The notes below the pieces were generated by a model. It made no database searches. It was not told the origin of the DNA and worked only from the letters and a program-made list of their open reading frames with translations. DNA of 64,000 nucleotides. It comes from Sternotherus odoratus. Taxonomy: Eukaryota > Chordata > Testudines > Kinosternidae. The stretch is from NCBI GenBank assembly GCA_032164245.1, contig JAVMKO010000009.1:82440712-82504711 (forward strand), in the 5' to 3' direction. The position numbers and the translations under genes were made by a program. Positions 1-35,519 of this stretch are shown here, piece by piece; the stretch's first letter is position 1, and each line of letters opens with the position of its first letter.

Positions 1-1779
1 AAGAAAACGAGCCCCATACTAATCATGAAAGTCCAGGTAAGCAACTCAGTGGGTTCCATACGTGAAATTGCTACTGCTGTTGAATATGCAGAGGATGGCT
101 TGTCTTAACTGGGTCCTACGATTCTTGCTGGGTACCACAGTAGTGCCCGGAGGTCACCATCAGGACTGGGGCTGCGTTGTCATTGCTGTTGTACAGACAT
201 ACAAAAGAAAGAGTCCCTGCCCCGAAGAGCTTACGCAGTCGCATCTTTCCTGCTGGATTTAGCTCTGTTATCCACAATTTACAGTGGGTTCCCTCTGCGG
301 AATAGATCCCTGCAGCTTCAGGGAGCAGTTACAGCCCATCAGCCAGCCAAAGAACGCATTCCTACACATTCCTCATATTTATATTCAGTGCACAGGGCCT
401 GGCTGAGAGAGCTGGTGATGTGACCTCTCCAAAGGAAACAGTGATTAGTTCAGGGTCCTCCTTTGTGGGAGGGGAGCTGCTCTTTTACACTGGCTCACAA
501 GCCGAGGGGCTTGTGGGATCTCCAAATCCTGTGCTCCGTCCAGCAGTTGCTGGAGCTGCTCTTTAATCCCCTGCACTTGGCAAGGAGGCTGTACCTTTTC
601 TTTCAGAGGTGTCCCTTCCCCTCAGAAACAAGGGAAGGGTGGGGAGAAGTCAGCAGGGGAGGAGGTGGAGCAGAGAGGGTTGGCACCACAGTCTGAGTAC
701 AGGGGCCCCTTGGCGCCACTGTAAACCAGGTCTGGGTCAGGTGAAAGGCCCCGAGATTTGGGTCAAGTAACCCTCTGTGGTCTTGTGAGATCAGACCCAG
801 GAGGGGCAGGGGGAGGGGAAGGGGAAGCTCTACAAACAAGTCAAGGAGGCTACGGTATCAGCATGGAATAGCTGACTTTCATGTATCCAGTTTTGACTGT
901 ACTGATGATATTCCATGCCTGGAGAATCACTCTGGAAAGTGAGAGAGAAAGGGGAGAATTTTCAAAGGCATAAAGGGCAGTTAAACACCCATCTCCTATT
1001 AGAAGTTGGTGGGATCTAGTCAATATCCCCTTCTGTGACTTATGAAAATTCCCTTTCAGTCTGTGATTGGGACAAAGTTGTGATACAAATCTCTGAGTGA
1101 TGTGAGATTATTAATCAGGAACAGAGCTGCTGTAATATAATCAGAACTTGCAGGGCATTCATATGAAAGCAACAGCTTGATTCTTCTGCAGAACACCCAG
1201 CGCTCGGGGCACAGTTACAGGGGGGTAGGTAAGAAGTGCTTGTGAGAAAGTCTAAATAGTTTATTTTCTGTAAAATAAAGTTGAAAAATGCAAGTAGTGC
1301 AAACTGGAAGGCCACAATCACCACACAGTTTAGAAGTTAAAAAATCAGTTTCAAAGGCAGAAAATAGGCTAGGAGCCATGGCAGGTAAGTGTCGGAGCTG
1401 TCGGCAGTGACTTCACAGTAGGTGAATCATGCCAGAAAGATAACGAGGTTGACTCTTTCTCACACTGTACACAGGAGAAGTCAACAGGATTACTGGCATG
1501 AAATGAGCAGGCTTTGGTCCAGCCTGTAATAATCTTTAGATATATTTCCCTACCAAGATTTGTGGTTGAAGTGAAATAGCTTATTCTTTACATCTAACAT
1601 CTGACTGACAGAAATAACGTAATGCTACATTCATTGTTTAAAAGCTTCAGTTTACAGCGTGTAAATTACCATCCTAAAACACTTTTCAAATATTTGGCAT
1701 AGCGTTAATAAATCAAGTTAAATAATGGATAAACAGAAACCTTCATAACAGTAAGGGGGAATGTAATCTCCTTTACACA

Positions 1780-1817
<38 letters not shown>

Positions 1818-3160
1818 CTCTCTCTCTCTCTCTCCCCCTCCCCCTCCCCCTAATTTAGATGAACTCTTTCACTTTACATGGCTGATCTCAGTACTATTGA
1901 GTGTAAACTCTGGTAATACCACAAAGCTGTAAGTATTGCTTGTAGTACAATAAAAAAGAGAATCAAAATAAATGCACACAGTTGGGATTTGATTTTAAAG
2001 AGGCCACACCGGACACTTCTACATGCAGTTTTGTGCCCCAAATTACTTATAGGTACAAATTGTAGTATTTGGACATCTAGCTACCTGTTGCAACAACAAA
2101 TGAGGTAGATATGTACAGCTTTTAATTTGCATTTGCAAAATAAGAAACTTTGAAAGTCAGGTCCTTAATCACTATGAAAACCTTATTTCCCTGCTAGTCA
2201 TTTCATTTGAACATAGCAAACAATCAGAAATGACCATTTTAAAGTGGAATTTGACAGAAAAGTGATTGAGTAATTCTGAATTTCCATATTTTTTCACTCC
2301 ATTACTTGCACATCAAATTTGCTTGGTTTGCAAGTCAAGGGATGTTTTGAATGGGTAGCTCTACCTAGTGGGTCTGGATTTCTTAAATAATCACTAGTGA
2401 TAAGATTCTGCAATCAGAACTTGACAATTTTATTCAAGGTGTAGGAAACAAAATCCACTTTAGTCTTCCACAGTTGTAGTTGTTTCACAGCATTACCTCA
2501 AGCAACGAATTTATCAGTAAGGTAAGCAACTCTGAAAAACACAGGGATTAGCATGTGTTTTATAGTCACTTTTCTGACCATACTTTTAACTGGTAAACTA
2601 AAGCTTTACATTTTAAAGTTACTCACATGGAATCTATATGTTACAAAAAGGATAAGAAACTGTAAGAACTCTGAACAAGCAGGCAATTTTAGTGGATAAA
2701 TCAAGCCAACAGGAAATATTGTGCCATAGTTAGTACAATGTGGCCCTCGTAAAAACCAGTTTAATGGAACATATTTGCCCAATTAATATGACAAGTCTCT
2801 ATCTAAAAGAATAGCACATAATCAAGTGTGATTTGTCATGAGCCACTGTGCCATCATTTCAGAAATGAGATGTTAGATGTCGGAGCGGAGGTGTGAGCTG
2901 CCGGGAGCACAGCTAGTCAGAACTATTACAGAGGATAGCTCACTGACTGGTATTATTTATACACTTGTGACTTCACCATGTACTGGGCACTGTACAGACA
3001 CATAGGACTATATATAGTACCTGCTTCAAAGACCGGAAGGTATTTCTAAGCATAAGAATATTTGTCTGCAGTCACAGCAAGGAGAATGTAGGATGCGTTT
3101 CTTGCCTTTGTTCTGTTGAAAGGGATGGAATGGAAACCCTTACCGATATTGCTTTAAAAG
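1..3160. other. Intergenic stretch downstream of HPRT1, no gene recognised
   Basis: AT-rich sequence with only short open frames on either strand and no exon that I can tie to a known protein. Apart from a compound microsatellite near 1775, I see no tandem or terminal-repeat structure here. In human the segment beyond HPRT1 holds a microRNA cluster (miR-424/503/450/542). I looked for those seed regions by eye and did not find them, which is weak negative evidence. Confidence 0.5.
1775..1850. repeat. Compound microsatellite (CA)n(CT)n(CCCCCT)n
   Basis: A run of CA dinucleotides passes directly into CT dinucleotides and then into three C-rich hexamer-like units. It is a simple-sequence repeat, likely length-polymorphic, and lies well away from either gene. 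Confidence 0.95.
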
Positions 3161-3162
3161 AG

Positions 3163-3925
3163 TGTTTTTCAATCCATGGGTCGTGGCATGAAAGGTGCTG
3201 GATCGCCTTGCTCTGGTCAGCACCGCCAGCTGGGATGTGAAAAGTCCCATCAGTGGTGCTGCCCAGCTAAGGCAGGCTAGTGCCTACCTGTTCTGACACC
3301 GCGCTGTGCCCTGGAAGCGGCCAGCAGCAAGTCCAGCTTCTAGGCAGGGGGGCCACAAGCTCCGTGCACTGCCCCCACACTGAGCACTGGCTCAGAACTG
3401 GCCAATGGGAACTGGGGGTGTGTGTGGTGCCTACGTGCCTCTGCCTAGGAGTCGGACCTGCTGCTGACCGGCCGCCAGAGGTAAGTCCCCATTCGCGCCC
3501 CAACCCCCTGCCCGGCCCTGAGCCCCTCCCAAACCCAGAGACCTTCCTGCACTCCAAACCCATCCTCAGCTCAGACCCCTGACCCCCTCCCACACCCCAT
3601 CCCCAAGGCCCCCCCCAAAGCCCTGACCCCTTCCCATACCCCAACTCTCTGCCCCAGCCCTGAGCCCCCCCCAACTCCTTCCTGTGCTCCAAACCCATCA
3701 TCCCCGGCCCCACCCCAGAGCCTTGACCCCCTCCCAAACCCCAACCCCTTGCCTTGAGCCCCCTCCCACACCCTGAACCCCTCATTCTTGGCCCCATCCT
3801 GCAGTCCTCACACCAGCCCTGAGCCCCATCCACACCCCAAACCCCTCATCCCCAGCTCCATTAGGTCACAGGCATCAACAATTTTCTTCAACTTGGTCAC
3901 CAGGAAAAAAAGTCCGAAAACCATA
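3163..3925. mobile_element. Degenerate hAT-like element with GC-rich interior
   Basis: The left end reads like the common hAT-type terminus (TTTTTCAATCCATGGGTCG), and the right end is an A-rich inverted counterpart near 3890-3920. The interior from about 3480 to 3860 is a C-rich degenerate tandem of CCCCAAACCCC/CATCCCC-like units. No 8-bp target duplication is intact, so both borders are approximate. The open frames here (for example 3267-3833 on the minus strand) are translations of this low-complexity DNA and not genes. Confidence 0.45.
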
Positions 3926-4639
3926 ACCTTTCCTCCTACAAAATGTTAGCAGATTGGCCTCAGGTAAGTACTCCAACACTCTGCTTGACAGAAACTCCTC
4001 CGGTCCGGTGACTCGCTTGTTAAAAGGTGACACCAATAAAATAGTATGAAAGTGAGAATTGATCCAGTATCATATTTATGAAGAGCTGAGGGTCACAGTG
4101 TGCAGCAATAGGCTGAGTTTATATAAGAAACACAGGGATCTTTGGTTTTATAGGTATTTTTTTCACTACTTGTCTTTAATGCACAAAACACTCATTAAAA
4201 TCAATCAGGTGACACAGTCCCAATACAGGTTTATAAAAAAATAGGTAAGTCTGATTCCACAGAAACATCGTAAACTCATGTGATTTTATGGCTGTGGGAT
4301 AGGATTCTTCAATTTGTCGTAATGATCAGGTTATAAAGTTGCAACCCCGGGGTTCTTTATGATAGGTTAATGTACATCCCACTACGTCGCTTCCATTTAA
4401 TTGCTGGGTTTAGGATGTAGGGTCTAGACAAGACAACCTAGCACTCATGGTTTCACTAGTTTTTGATCCAGACTGAAAACCAAGAGACTCCCTGTCCCCA
4501 CCAGCTGCTTATTTTAACAAGACCATGTTCTGAGATCCACATTAGATCTTTCCGCCATCTGCCAAGCTGCCTCATTGTCCTCCAACTCCTTCCATAATAC
4601 TCCCTTTTGCTGGGGTACCTATAACACCCCCCAACACTT

Positions 4640-4875
4640 GAGTATGGTCAGGCTGCTGGTGCGCTGATACCATTGTCTATCATGCTGACCTACCTTGTCT
4701 CATTGTACGGCCCACATCTACCCGTCTATATCCATCCTTTATCTCCTGTCTTATGCGTAAGCTTGTAAGCTCTTTGGGACAGACGCGGTCTTTTTGTTCT
4801 GTGCCTGCGTAGTGTCTAGGACGCTGGGAACCTGGTCCATGACTGGGCAATATGGGAACACAAATAATGACGACT
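4640..4875 (+). mobile_element. LINE 3' tail, L2-like
   Basis: The segment contains the run TAAGCTCTTTGGGACAG, followed by a TTTTTGTTCTGTGCCTGCG-like stretch, a CTAGGACGCTGG-like stretch and an AATAATGA end. This resembles the 3' ends of L2-type LINEs and their derived SINEs as I know them. Only the tail is present and no coding part was seen. Confidence 0.5.
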
Positions 4876-6284
4876 TGAGTCTTATTCCCTGTACCAGTAG
4901 GGTAGGGGGTGCTGCAAAAGTACTTGGAAAGAGAGTGTGGATGCAAGAAGTGCCTCCTTTTACTACCAGTACTGCCCCTGCTTAAGAAAGATACTGACTT
5001 GGCTGAGGCCAAGAGAGCAACCTATCCAGTGATCTCAGGCTGTGTCCATAACATGAAACCACGAGAGCTCAAAGTGAGATACATCATCACACCTTAAAGC
5101 TGAGGAAGGCACACAAGCATCTAGCAAAACAGAATCCAAGTCAGAGCTAATAAAAATAAAGCCGGGCCCCCTACAGCAAGACTCCAATGAGCTATTCGCA
5201 GAGTAAGTGGCAAAGGGTCTCCGGGATGCAGTGGTGACTGCACGGGTCTGGGAAATTAACTTCTTGTAAGGAAAAAACAACAACTTTAAATCTTACTTTT
5301 CTGGATTGAAAACTGCCAAGTATCATGAAAGCAGCAGACTGCACTTACCTTACAGTCCCACACGCATAGGGAAATGGTTTCGATGCTCAAATAACGAAGT
5401 AGGGTATTAAAAACAACTCAAAATACAATTCAGTATTCAAGTTCAGTACAAGTCTCTATATAAAAACCATCCAACATCTCAGGTCTCAATCTATGCTGTG
5501 CGGAAGCAAACAAGAGCATGCCTACAGCCTCACCCCATAAAATGGAAGCAATTACCTTTGTGTGCGCATAACTGTCAGGAGATGTATCAGACATGCAGAG
5601 AGGGGAGTGTGGAAGATGCACAAAGACTGGTGCGCTGTAGCAGACAGAAAAGCTAATTGTGCTGTTACTTGCCAAAAAAGTTACGAAGTCCTATACCTGT
5701 ACCGCACATGATATTCTAATACTAAATCAAATTTTCTTGTCTGGTCCCCATAAGTAATTTTTGGTGCGTTTGGGAGAGGAAGGAGGGAGAGAAGGAAGAA
5801 ATGCCAAGAAGAGATGTTTAACGGACAAATGTCTGATAAATATATTGCAACAAGTTTTAACGGTGACTCTTAGTAAACACCTGAGTCTGCCTGCGGGTTT
5901 GCGGTGCACAATGAAGTCTGCTTGTCATTGGGTGGCAGCAGCAGCTTCTGAAATGGAGCGGTTAGACACCAAATTGAAAATAACTTTGCGGCCAGTGTTA
6001 GGAGGGGGGAGAATCACGCCTTGGAAGGAAACAGTCTCTGTTTTGCCCTAATCCTATTTGCAGGTGTACGCTGAAGATGGGCTTTTCAGACGTGCACAAT
6101 GTTGGCCTAACTCTGTTCCCCTTGAAGTCAACGGGCGTTTTACACCATCTCAAGCAGAGTTAGGCTGGCACCGGGCCCTGTGAAAATCCTGCCCCAAATG
6201 CGTGAGCACATTTACAACAGGCACTGTTCAGCAGAGGGCGATCTCCTCTACCAAACACAGGGTCAAGATGAAAACCTCCGAGAC
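4876..6284. other. No gene or clear element recognised
   Basis: Unique-looking, moderately AT-rich intergenic sequence. A short stretch near 6060-6190 has the look of an old interspersed repeat (a segment around GAAGTCAACGGGCGTTTTAC), but I cannot assign a family. Confidence 0.4.
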
Positions 6285-6400
6285 CAGGGGCCGGCAACCT
6301 TTCAAAGAAGAGCCATATTTTGTTTATGTCTTTGACCAAAATATTTTGAGAGCCGCTTCACATCCAAAGCTACGTGTAGAGTTAGAATTTACCCGCAGGA
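6285..6400 (+). mobile_element. Truncated hAT MITE
   Basis: It begins CAGGGGCCGGCAACCTTTC, almost the same terminus as the right end (read inverted) of the intact hAT MITE at 25376-25683. No matching right terminus was found downstream, so the copy looks truncated. An open frame at 6202-6483 crosses it and is not a gene. Confidence 0.5.
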
Positions 6401-7612
6401 CACTTGCTGTGAAAGGGAAAAAAATCAACACTGGAAGTGGCTATCTCCTGGGAAGAGGCCCTTTCCAACACCACAGTTTATAGTTCACAAGTAGCCAACT
6501 GATTGTCAGCAAACAGGAGACACTTGAAAATCCCAGGCAGTTTTTTTCCTGATTGTAGCTGGAAGGGAAGAAGCCAAGAATCACTTTTTGTTACTTAAAT
6601 AATAGCAACTGTAAGGAAGGGGAGGATTCAACTACATCGGAACTAACAAGACGCTGAGGGCCGACGGTCTGCTGCCAGTTCTGCGTTCATTTTAGTGCAA
6701 CACTAAAGAAGTTTTTCAGCATCAGTGACTGATAAACTCAGAGCGGAGTCAAGTTTAAAGGAACCTCGTCCACCCCAGCCATCCAAAGTAGCTTTTTCTT
6801 CACCAGCCTGACAGTGGCAGCAGATACTTTTGTTACCTGACTGCTGCTAGTATGTTCCCCTCCCTCAGCTGCTCCCCTAGTAAAAAAAAATCCCTCATCT
6901 TTATCTCTGTCCTTTCCTCCCCACAACCCTTCACATGGCTCTTGATGTGCTTCAGGAACTAGTGTCTTCATTTTCAGGCCTGCAATGGTTAGAACGATGG
7001 TGGATCCTGGAACTTTTACAGAGTCAAGAAGCTCTCTCACAAACAAGTGCTACCTTCTCCTTTCACTAATAGTGTACACACGCTTTTGAAACCTGATCCT
7101 GCGAGGTGCAATCACACAACAACAGTCCTTTGGTGAACCCTGGACACTTACTTACCCACCAGTAGCATCAGAGAGCACTGCTGATCTACTAATACAGAAA
7201 CGTAAAGGGACTTTAGAGCATAATTTCGGATACAATGCAACTAATGTCTAGTTAATCAGTTAAATGTACAATTGCAAGACAATTTAAATGTTTTTGTTCA
7301 GCTGGATCCTCAGACAGTACATTTTCTATTGCAAAAGTATACAAAGATGAACCTGAATGAACTGCAAGCACTCAAACTGTATAAAGACTTTTAGTAAAGC
7401 TTCATCAATTGTTACCTAGAATACTTTTAGTTCAGCCGCATTAATGGTTTATTTATCTAGAACACTTTAAGCTTCACTTAATAACAAAGAATGTGAAAAA
7501 ACAAAAGTGTCACACAACAGAATTGTAATTTGTAGAATTTAGGCAACTAAAATAAATATGTTCCATGGTTTGAATGATCCAGTATAAAATTACAGAGGCA
7601 TCAGGGATTGCG
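6401..7612. other. No gene or element recognised
   Basis: AT-rich intergenic sequence. I saw no splice-bounded coding segment, tandem repeat or terminal inverted repeat in it. Confidence 0.4.
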
Positions 7613-8374
7613 TGTCACATTCTGTGAGCATTCAAAACCAAGCCTTTTCCGCCCACGAGACATGGCGCCTGGAAATGAAGCCAGTCGAGTGCCCCCGTGC
7701 CAGAACAGGGGCTCCCAGTTTGGCCAATTCAAGAGGATGGGGCAGCATCTGGGGCTATAATAAAAACCAGGGAGACGCTGAGAAAGGGAGACCTGGAGAG
7801 TCAGGGCTGTCTGAGGGTCAAGTCAAGTCAGAGCTGCCTGGGAGCGAGCAGTTGGCAGGTGAGAACTGCCAGGAGTCACGATGTGGCTCCTGGGAGAAAG
7901 CAGACCAGCAAGGGGGATTTGCAGCTGACCTCCCCAGTCCAGGACCAGAGCAGAAGAGGAAGTTGCCTGCTGTTGTCTAAGCCAGAGAGCCAAAGTTGCA
8001 GGCCAGAGAAGACTAAAGGCAGGGAAGCAGCAGAGGGACTTACCTGCTGTCACCTCCACACTGGAGAGGTGGACCCAGGGGAACGCGAGAGCCAGGGGAG
8101 TGAGGGATGCTCTCCTGGTAAGATGCTCTCCAAGCACTGAGAGGGATGGTAGTTTCCCCACTGAGAAAAGTGGGGGTTAAGAACTACATACGCTGGCTGT
8201 GAGAAATGGCATTTTGTTGCAGATTATCTGAACTGTTTTGGGAATAAACCAGCCCCGAGGAGGGGAGTTAAGCAAGAGAGCCTGAGGTGGAACCACTGGG
8301 AATCTGAGGCAGCTGAACCTGCTGTACCACAGACACCCATAGGAGGGCGCTCAAGGCAGGGCTACCCTATGACA
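7613..8374 (+). mobile_element. LTR-like retroelement remnant (probable solo LTR)
   Basis: The block starts TGTCACA and ends TATGACA, giving short inverted termini of the TG...CA kind. It is more GC-rich than its surroundings and contains a TATA-like GGCTATAATAAAAACC near 7754. A GGGAATAAACC stretch near 8240 could serve as a polyadenylation signal. No coding region lies beside it and the flanking bases show no target duplication. Borders and the solo-LTR call are therefore inferred. Open frames 7612-7980 and 7697-8140 lie inside it and are not genes. Confidence 0.5.
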
Positions 8375-8861
8375 GAAGTATATTTGGGTTACAGAAAGAG
8401 AGCGTTTAACCTAAAAATTGCAACTAAACCCCCAGTCTTTTATACCAGGACTACAAAGTAAATGATCTATTTCTTTTCAGGCTAGGACTATGTGATTTGT
8501 CCTTTTGCAGTACATTTTCATGTTTAAAATCAAACTGCAATAATTCAGAAGTGTTCTAGCTAGGACAAAATAGTGTACAATGACATTTCTTACTGTGAAC
8601 AATATTTTTGATATAAATAAACTTTTATATCAGAGCAGTGCTTCCAAAGGCTAAGCAAAGTTCATCTGTGATGTATACAAGATTTTATATATGAGGTGTA
8701 AAAAAGAAAGGTCTCTTGCTTCCCAGAATTTTACATACTGAGAAACTAAACAAAACATTGTTCAGAACAAAATGTTTCACAACTGTTATAAGGTATCAGT
8801 CCACACATCACACTGGTTTTTAAAGCCTACAGGCGGTTTGATCCCACAAAAGAACAGAAGA

Positions 8862-8918
8862 ACGGTTCTGCGGTTAAGACAGTTTAATGGAAGTCAAGAG
8901 ATCTAGATCAATTCCAAG
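8862..8918 (+). mobile_element. MIR-type SINE fragment
   Basis: A short match to the tRNA-related part of MIR, with the stretch TCAAGAGATCTAGATCAATTC preserved in outline. The CORE and tail are missing. Confidence 0.4.
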
Positions 8919-9474
8919 CTTTGCACCTCCTGCATGAGCATGAAACTCAGGATACCTCTACGCTGCAGCCAAGGCTGTAGATGTGCCCCAGCTAGCTTGC
9001 TAAAAAAGAGTGGTTGTTTAGGCAGCTTACGCCGCCATATCCTAACTGCTGTTTCCAAGGAGCTAGCTGGATTAAAGTCAGAGCAGGTATATCTAGATGA
9101 GCCGCAAATCACACCCCCAGCTATTGTATAGGTGTACTGTTAATCTATGGCTCGTTCCCCATCTGTTCGGGGTATTGTGAGGATAGTAGATTCATTAGTT
9201 TGAATCACTCAGACACCTCAGTGACGGGGTGTGTGCAAACACCTAGAGAGAGAGAATACTTCAGGACAGAGATTGCGTATAGGCCTAATCCCACAATGTG
9301 CTAAACGTCCTTGACTCTCATTTTATGTCCTTTACCTAGGTAGGTACATCTATGCCCCACCATTGTAGTATCTGAATGCCTTAGACACATTCATGGATTT
9401 ATTCTCAAAGCACCCCTAGGGAAGTAGGGTCCCCGGTATCTTGAAGGATCAGGCCCTAAATGCAGCCAGCCTAA

Positions 9475-9740
9475 GGCTTTGTCTTCACTAGCACTTTTGT
9501 CAGTCATGGGTGTGTAAAAATTCCCCCAAATGGGCATAAATTTCACCAACAGAAGTGCCAATGTGAACAGCGCTAGGTCAGTGGGAGATGCTCTCATGCC
9601 AACATAGCTGCTGCTGCTCAGTGAGGGTGGTTTAATTATACCAGTGGGAGAATGCTCTCCTGCCAGCATAGAGAGGCTACACGGGAGACCTTACAGCGGT
9701 ATAGCTGTGTTGCTGTAAAGTCCATAGTGCAGACATAGCC
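9475..9740. mobile_element. PIF/Harbinger-like MITE with TAA duplication
   Basis: Terminal inverted repeats GGCTTTGTCTTCACT (left) and GGCTATGTCTGCACT (right end read inverted) are flanked on both sides by TAA (9472-9474 and 9741-9743). A 3-bp TWA duplication with GG-starting termini is typical of PIF/Harbinger elements. It is 266 bp and has no transposase. Confidence 0.75.
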
Positions 9741-10109
9741 TAAGTTTAAGGCCAACTAGGTGAACTGATTTTGGAGATTTTTATGCATTTCTCTCTTCAA
9801 ATATTTATTTTGCTCCTCCTCTCTTTCTTGGCATTGCCAAGTACACCAGATACTACATATACTCAAAAGTCAAGTCCAAGGGCCAATGACTGACCTTGAA
9901 AAGACGTATGCAAACACCATTTTAGAACCTAAGACAATTTGCTAAATAGTCAGCTTCTGCATAGTGGATTTAGAGGAACCCTTTGGAATATTAAATATAA
10001 AATTCAAAACACTAAAAACATTTTAAAATGCCGTTTAGTCACACATGACCTTTATACTATTTTGTAATGAGTAGATTCACAAACAAAAGCCTTCTACTGA
10101 TTATGACTA

Positions 10110-11148
10110 TCTATATATATAAAAGTCAAATGGTGTATGCGTGCGTGCATGTATGTATGCGTGTATGTATGAACGCTTACTCCTTCCACACCGTTTTGAG
10201 CTAGAGACTTGAAATTTGGTACAGTTATAGGTCTTGGGGTCCTAATCAGGGTAAGAGTCGAAAATTTTTCAAATCTCACCTCTGACGCCCCCCAGGGGTG
10301 AAATTATTTAAAGGCCAATCACATCAGCTGGGCAGCTGCTGTTCTCTGTGACAGTTATGATGTCATAATACCCCCTCCCACGGACCCTGCATTTGCTCAG
10401 CTCTCTGCCCCCTCCCCCCTCCAACGGACCCCGCACTCGCTCAGCTCTCTGCCTTCCCCCTCCAACGGACCCCGGAATCCCTCAGCTCTCTGCCCCCTCC
10501 CCACCTCCGACGGACCCCGGAATCCCTCAGCTCTCTGCCCCCTGCCCACCTCCGACGGACCCGAGTTGGGTTTGGTCGGAGGGTAAGTGAGGTAGGGGTG
10601 TCGGGTTTGGTCGGGGGGTGAGGTGGGGGTGTCGGGTTTGGTCGGGGGGTAAGTGAGCCGAGGGTGTTGGGTTTGGTCTGGGGGGGTGGGAAGGTGTCTG
10701 GGTGGGTGAGGTGTGGGGGTTGGGGTTGGTCAGGGGGTGTTGGGTTTGGTGGGGGGGGTAAGGTGGGGGTGTTGGGTTTGGTTGGGGGTTGAGGAGGGGG
10801 GTCGGGGTTGGTCGAGGGGTAAGTGAGGTGTGGGTGTCGGGTTTGTTTGTGGTGGTAGGTAGGGGTGTTGGGTTTGGTTGGGGGGGAAGTGAGGTGGGTG
10901 TGTCGTTTGGTCTACGGGGGTGAGGTGTGGGTGTTGGTCAGGGGGTGTTGGGTTTGGGTGGGGGGGTGAAAATGTGAGTCGGGGTTGGTCGAGGGGTAAG
11001 TGAGGTGGGGGTGTCGGGTTTGGTCGGGGGGGTGAGGTGGGGGTGTCAGGTTTGCTCTCTGCCTACTCCAATGGACCCCGCATTCGCTCAGCTCTCTGCC
11101 CCCTCCCCACCTCCGACTGACCCGAGCAACGCCGGGTATTTTCGCTAG
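10110..11148 (+). mobile_element. Non-autonomous Helitron carrying a GC-rich minisatellite
   Basis: The left end begins TCTATATATATAAAAGTC after an A. The right end has the hairpin CCCGAGCAACGCCGGG, then a short spacer, then CTAG followed by T. This is the Helitron layout: TC start, 3' hairpin, CTRR end, insertion between A and T without target duplication. The interior runs from a unique part (10180-10375) into C-rich units of roughly 42 bp (about 10385-10570) and then G-rich units (about 10570-11055). There is no Rep/helicase gene. A second copy of the same family lies in inverted orientation at 55036-56754. Confidence 0.82.
10385..11110. repeat. Minisatellite inside the Helitron
   Basis: The first part repeats a C-rich unit containing GGACCCCGGAATCCCTCAGC. 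The second part repeats G-rich units built on GGGTGTCGGGTTTGGTCGGG with variable spacing. The reverse complement of the first unit type matches the minisatellite unit of the Helitron in PHF6 intron 7. Confidence 0.85.
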
Positions 11149-11870
11149 TTAAGATTAAACTACATTTTGTAAATAATGCATGTTGTAGGTATGCCAATTA
11201 ACTATACAGCTGAACCAGAACACACTAGGCATGGACAATACATCTCAGAGAATGTGCACTACTAGGAAAAATTATGGAAACAAGGTAAACTTCAAAAAGA
11301 AAAACAAAATGATCCAACATATGCTAATACATTAAGAGTCACTTAAGAAAACAATATGTATTATGACTGTTGAATTATGTAAAGTCCTGAAACTCAAGGC
11401 AGGAATCTAAGTATGTTGTACGGGAACTGTGAAAGTCAAGAGACTAAAAAATGTGACCAAAATGGACCCTGTGTGAGGCACCATGTCCAGAATACCACTA
11501 GCATTCCTCAAGGTATCTCCAGAGCACAGACAAGTCAACAAGACAAAACATAAGGATCATTCACAAAATATTTGTATATTTCCATATGTATGTGTTTAAT
11601 AAGCAATTATCTTCACTATTTACCTTGTCAAAGCAGACCAAACAACAGCGTTAAACACTATATTCTGTGAATCTAGTTTGGTATAGCGCATAGAAGCATT
11701 TCTATATTTTTCCCACTAGTGCTATTTTTCTTCTATATATGGTATACTAGAATTAACTGAAGTCTTTGAGAAACTATCCAAGGTAGAGAGTCTGCCTTCG
11801 CTGTTAGAAAGACTTCGGACCCAATATCATTAGCAAAAAGCACATTTCAAGAGCATTTTAATGCGTACAA
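11149..11870. other. Intergenic between Helitron and HPRT1 3' end
   Basis: AT-rich sequence in which I recognise nothing specific. Part of it could belong to a longer HPRT1 3' UTR if the polyadenylation signals near 11900 are bypassed. Confidence 0.35.
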
Positions 11871-12690
11871 TGAGAGTGTAGGTTTATAGATTTTATTTTA
11901 AAGAAACAGTCTTTATTTAAAGTACTTTACTTTATGGATCTTATAAACATTACCATATTTTTTCACAAATGTAAAATATATTATAGCTGTTTAGATTTAA
12001 AAGCAATTCCCACAGGGTGATAAATATTTTAAAGAAAATATTAACCTACAAGAAAGGGCAGCTCTGTGAGAACTGGTTTTTAAACATTCAGTTTTGTCAG
12101 TCCATCTCCTTTCAGCCCAAGCTGACATTTTTCATTCAGACTTCCTTTAATGGCAATAAGGCTACTCAATGAGTGCAGTTAACACCTTGGCCATTTCAGG
12201 TACTATAACTGGCTGCTCCTTATACTTTCGAACACCCCAAGAGTGCAGTTATCAATCATCACAATTGTGCATTACAATAAAATTTACACATCTGAAAATA
12301 TTGTTAATAGACTTCTCTATATTAAAATGGCTTACATTACAGTACTTTGAATTACTTCAGCTGTGGGTTGATTAGATTTAAGCAATTCACCGCTTCAAGA
12401 GTGCAGCTCACAAACACAACCGATCGAGGGCTAGCGATAGTCGATAGATTCATAGTGCAAATGAAAATCAGAATTGCACTAATTATTTCACATTTCAAAA
12501 ATATAAATGAACAAGACAAGTTTCTTATACTGTACATGCAATAAGCTATTGTGAGCATATGAAAATGAGGCTGGGACATTCTACAGTTAGCTGGTGTTCC
12601 AGATTTGAATCTGTTAAAAGACAGGACTCAGTAAATAAAATGTTGCAAAGCTCTCTTGAGCTCTCTTGTCATAGCACTTGAACTATGCTC
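11871..12690 (-). other. HPRT1: HPRT1 3' UTR and polyadenylation region
   Basis: The sequence follows the HPRT1 stop codon directly with no further splice signal needed. On the minus strand two AATAAA hexamers occur 20 nt apart (plus-strand 11912-11917 and 11892-11897), giving a 3' UTR of about 0.8 kb. I recall the human 3' UTR as of similar size. The exact cleavage site cannot be read from sequence. Confidence 0.6.
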
Positions 12691-35388
<22,698 letters not shown>

Positions 35389-35519
35389 TGAGCTCGGCTC
35401 TGCTGCGCCAGCTGCGTGGGGCCGAGGGCGGGCGCGGGCCGCGTCGCTCCGGGGTGGGGCCCCGTCGCCACTTCCCGCTTCCCCAACGCCTGTAACGGCC
35501 CCATGCCAAGCAACGCCCC

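Noticed and set aside
1375..1400. ATGGCAG followed by GTAAGT, resembling a tiny first coding exon
   Set aside because: No CpG-rich promoter context, no downstream exon in phase, and no recognisable protein start. A chance match is the simplest view.
6202..6483. 93-codon plus-strand open frame
   Set aside because: It overlaps the terminus of a truncated hAT MITE, and its translation has no recognisable domain.
1..11870. miR-424/503/450/542 cluster, which lies next to HPRT1 in mammals
   Set aside because: No mature or seed-containing hairpin was recognised in this interval. Absence is not proven, because a structural search was not possible.
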